Source: Mucilaginibacter robiniae
Lineage (GTDB): Bacteria > Bacteroidota > Bacteroidia > Sphingobacteriales > Sphingobacteriaceae
Assembly: GCF_012849215.1 (NCBI RefSeq)
Contig: NZ_CP051682.1
Span: 4,774,001 to 4,838,000, forward strand
Length of the DNA stretch: 64,000 bases
Reading direction: 5' to 3'
A program made the translations under genes and the position numbers. Of this stretch, positions 62,019-64,000 are shown in pieces. How positions within the stretch are numbered: the first letter of the stretch is position 1; every line of letters begins with the position of its first letter. The notes under the pieces are model-generated. The model saw nothing but the letters and a program-made list of their open reading frames with translations. It had not been told where the DNA came from and did no database searches.

Positions 62019-62705
62019 TTACCTGCAAACACCTGCATTCATAATATTTTTAGACGGGCTTAGATACGGAATATCCAAGTTCATACCACGTAATAAGAAC
62101 CAAATACCTAAACAAAGCATTACGTAAGGTATAAACTTGTTAATTCTTCGGCGCATGGTCATGTTCATTAATCCACTGCCTACGGTAGCAATCAGCATGA
62201 GTGGTAGTGTGCCTATACCAAACCAAAACATATATTGTGCAGCTCCGTTCACTGAACCTGTATTAACAGCCCCTATAAGAGCTAAGTAAACAAACCCACA
62301 AGGCAAAAAACCATTAAGCATTCCTATAATCCAGTGCCCGGCACGCTTAGTTAAAGCGTAAGTTAACAGTCGGTTAAAAGGTAGTAGTATTTTAGATCCC
62401 CAAGAAGTTACAGCTGACTTTTTAAAAAACCTGGCACCCGCCGCTAATACAATTAATACCCCACTTAATAAACTTACCCACTGCTGCATACCAGCCAGCC
62501 AAAGCTGACGACCAATAAGCCCGGTAATGATGCCTAGTAAAGTGTAGGTAAATGTACGGCCTAGATTATACACCAGCTTATCCCACACCAGCAACCATCC
62601 TCTACCCTCTCTCACAGAAACGGCAAAAGCTAAAGGGCCACACATACCTACACAATGCACACTGCCAAACAGCCCTACAAAAAAGGCAATCTCATTGTTA
62701 CTCAT
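62019..62705 (-). CDS. TauE/SafE-like membrane protein of the cco cluster
   Basis: This 228-residue membrane protein has about six helices. Typical segments are GLFGSVHCVGMCGPLAFAVSV, with the HCVGMCGP motif seen in the TauE/SafE-like (UreH-type) subgroup linked to cbb3 assembly, then LNGFLPCGFVYLALIGAVNTGSVNGAAQYMFWFGIGTLPLMLIATVGSG. Histidine and cysteine pairs (HCVGMC and PCG) suggest metal, possibly copper, handling. It overlaps fixH by 4 bases (ATGA), so the three-gene run ccoG-fixH-this gene is one unit. Often annotated as sulfite exporter, a name that fits poorly with this context. Confidence 0.88.
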   Translation of the reverse strand: MSNNEIAFFVGLFGSVHCVGMCGPLAFAVSVREGRGWLLVWDKLVYNLGRTFTYTLLGIITGLIGRQLWLAGMQQWVSLLSGVLIVLAAGARFFKKSAVTSWGSKILLPFNRLLTYALTKRAGHWIIGMLNGFLPCGFVYLALIGAVNTGSVNGAAQYMFWFGIGTLPLMLIATVGSGLMNMTMRRRINKFIPYVMLCLGIWFLLRGMNLDIPYLSPSKNIMNAGVCR

Positions 62706-63124
62706 GGTAAATATACTTCCTGCTCGTACAAGTAATTTTTATGCAAACTTGCCCACTCAAAACGCAAATGCCACTGCCCAGTTGAAAGCTGTTCTAACGG
62801 GATGCTTACTACGTTGCCGGCATTGCTTTGAATAGAAAACATCTTATCAAGCCGGTGATTGGAAGCATGTTCGAATTTTACTGATCCATCTGCTGGCTGA
62901 GTAAACCTCACGATCAGATTATTGTCACTGAAGCTAATTACCGGTTGCGCTTTATCTTGCGCTACCTGTTTTTCGCGTACATAATCATGATCAAAGGTTA
63001 ACCCTTTTTCATAATATTGTTTATCGTAATCATCAGCAGGCTGAGTAAACATATAAACACCCATACTTATAATAAACAGCATAAAGCTGCCCATGCCTGC
63101 TACTAAATATTTTCCCCAATTCAT
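62702..63124 (-). CDS. fixH: FixH-family cbb3 oxidase assembly protein
   Basis: This 140-residue protein has one N-terminal membrane helix (AGMGSFMLFIISMGVYMFT) and a periplasmic domain with YDKQYYEKGLTFDHDYVREKQVAQDKA, a signature of Bacteroidetes FixH. A beta-sandwich region follows (VRFTQPADGSVKFEHAS and WHLRFEWASLHKNYLYEQEVYLP). FixH assists cbb3-type cytochrome oxidase maturation, with a proposed role in copper delivery. It follows ccoG after 12 bases and overlaps the next gene by 4 bases. The oxidase genes themselves are expected beyond the window edge. Confidence 0.92.
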   Translation of the reverse strand: MNWGKYLVAGMGSFMLFIISMGVYMFTQPADDYDKQYYEKGLTFDHDYVREKQVAQDKAQPVISFSDNNLIVRFTQPADGSVKFEHASNHRLDKMFSIQSNAGNVVSIPLEQLSTGQWHLRFEWASLHKNYLYEQEVYLP

Positions 63125-63136
63125 ATCAAATTTAGT

Positions 63137-64000
63137 TTAATCAACAGGTCCAACAAAGGTGGTACTAGTAGTTCCCACTACCGTTTTACCTTGTATAATT
63201 TTTAAGTTTATATCCGTTTTAGCCGCTGTAATATGGTTTGCAGGTACTAACAAAAAGAAGGTGGCTTTTGTAGCCTGATTACTGCCGATTACTCCAGGTG
63301 CCTGAATATATTTTATTTTTATCGATGGGTCATCAGCCACCAGCGTAATATTTTGCGCTTTGTTGGTTTTGTTAATCAAATCAGCATTGTAAATGTTGCT
63401 GATATAGCCGCCTGGCTGTTCCTGATAAAGCAAACCTGCAGAACGGAGTACAGTAACATCAATGTCACTCTGTCTGCCCACAAACCAAGTAAGTGCACCC
63501 AACAATGTAACCATCACTAAACTGCAAGTGGCCATACGGGCGGTAAAAGCAGGTTTGGTCTTTTTCTCGATCATTTCTTCCGAATAAAAACCAATTAAGT
63601 TTGCCTGCTTATTAATTTTAAGCATTACTTCGTTACAAGCATCTATACAGGCTGTACAGTTAATACATTCCAACTGAGGCCCTTTACGAATGTCGATACC
63701 TGTAGGGCATACATCTACGCACAACTTGCAATCTACACAATCACCTTTCTGCTCTTCACTTTTGCGGTTCAGTTTACCACGAGGCTCTCCGCGTTGATAG
63801 TTGTAAGCTACACTTAATGTATGTTTATCGGTTAATACACCTTGCAAGCGGCCATAAGGGCATATTACGGTACATACAATTTCGCGTACCTGGCTGTAAA
63901 TAAAATAGAATACAGCAGTAAATAAACAGATACTGATAAAGCCTGACCAATGTTGGCTAATAGGTTCAGTGATAATTTTCCACAAACCCTCACTACCAAT
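63137..64000 (-). CDS. ccoG: CcoG/FixG cytochrome c oxidase accessory protein, partial
   Basis: The gene runs off the right edge, so only the last 288 codons are present; the frame stays open to base 64000. What is visible: a membrane helix, then CTVICPYGRLQGVLTDKHTLSVAYNYQRGEPRG, two [4Fe-4S] motifs (CVDCKLCVDVCP and CINCTACIDACN), another helix (ATCSLVMVTLLGALTWFVG) and the C-terminal IG-like FixG domain (KTNKAQNITLVADDPSIKIKYI). CcoG is a membrane Fe-S protein with cupric reductase activity needed for cbb3 oxidase assembly. Being upstream of fixH and the TauE/SafE-like gene on the same strand, it belongs to the ccoGH unit. Confidence 0.95.
   Translation of the reverse strand: MGSEGLWKIITEPISQHWSGFISICLFTAVFYFIYSQVREIVCTVICPYGRLQGVLTDKHTLSVAYNYQRGEPRGKLNRKSEEQKGDCVDCKLCVDVCPTGIDIRKGPQLECINCTACIDACNEVMLKINKQANLIGFYSEEMIEKKTKPAFTARMATCSLVMVTLLGALTWFVGRQSDIDVTVLRSAGLLYQEQPGGYISNIYNADLINKTNKAQNITLVADDPSIKIKYIQAPGVIGSNQATKATFFLLVPANHITAAKTDINLKIIQGKTVVGTTSTTFVGPVD

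Noticed and set aside
62019..62705. Sulfite exporter function for the TauE/SafE-like protein
   Set aside because: Genomic context is cbb3 oxidase assembly and the Cys/His motifs suit metal handling better.
1..64000. CRISPR arrays, IS elements, phage genes, tRNA or rRNA
   Set aside because: No repeat-spacer pattern, transposase, integrase or structural RNA gene could be recognised anywhere in the window.

Overview
The window looks like chromosome of a Bacteroidetes (Bacteroidota) bacterium, most likely Sphingobacteriaceae (Mucilaginibacter/Pedobacter-like). This rests on the gene families present (FtsX/MacB permeases of about 800 aa, a DUF4251 protein, a TPR-PD40-OmpA protein, DUF151-UVR, FdhF/YdeP with FdhD), on the near absence of Shine-Dalgarno sites, and on -7 boxes of the Bacteroidetes type (TAnnTTTG) close to several starts. 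The sequence is moderately AT-rich, densely coding, and shows no insertion sequence, phage gene, CRISPR array, tRNA or rRNA.

Positions 1-20 kb are mostly housekeeping: the end of lepA, folD, a Rieske protein with a lipoprotein, queE, a TPR/PD40/OmpA protein, recQ, manC, rlmB, dnaB, chrA, a TPR protein, a DUF151-UVR nuclease, a nucleoside-type MFS permease, a zinc alcohol dehydrogenase, pncB and a small outer-membrane barrel.

Positions 19.4-41 kb hold the main accessory locus, a very large export system. One minus-strand run encodes a HlyD-type adaptor, a LolD/MacB-type ATPase, an FtsX permease, a secreted S41 peptidase, a secreted two-repeat protein of unknown function, and four more FtsX permeases. 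It ends at a strong hairpin. Beyond that lies a second ATPase gene paired with a TolC-like outer-membrane channel. Divergent from the adaptor, a sigma-54 (NtrC-type) response regulator overlaps its histidine kinase gene and probably controls the exporter.

Positions 41-52 kb contain htpG, a DUF4251 protein, a molybdopterin oxidoreductase/DUF7009-like/fdhD unit, and an enolase-superfamily gene followed by a fused FAD/Fe-S oxidoreductase of 1028 aa. Positions 52-59.4 kb contain a tesA-ybbA-ybbP cluster, an NhaP-type antiporter, an NTF2-like protein and a luciferase-like monooxygenase.

Positions 59.6-64 kb form what looks like an oxygen-response and respiration locus. A histidine kinase has a PAS domain retaining the haem-site residues of FixL. 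It overlaps a response regulator that fuses a receiver to a Crp-type cNMP/HTH module, so FixJ- and FixK-like functions would be in one chain. Across a bidirectional terminator are a TauE/SafE-like membrane protein, FixH and the start-truncated CcoG/FixG of cbb3 oxidase assembly. The two most interesting loci are the multi-permease exporter and this FixL/FixJ-K-like pair.
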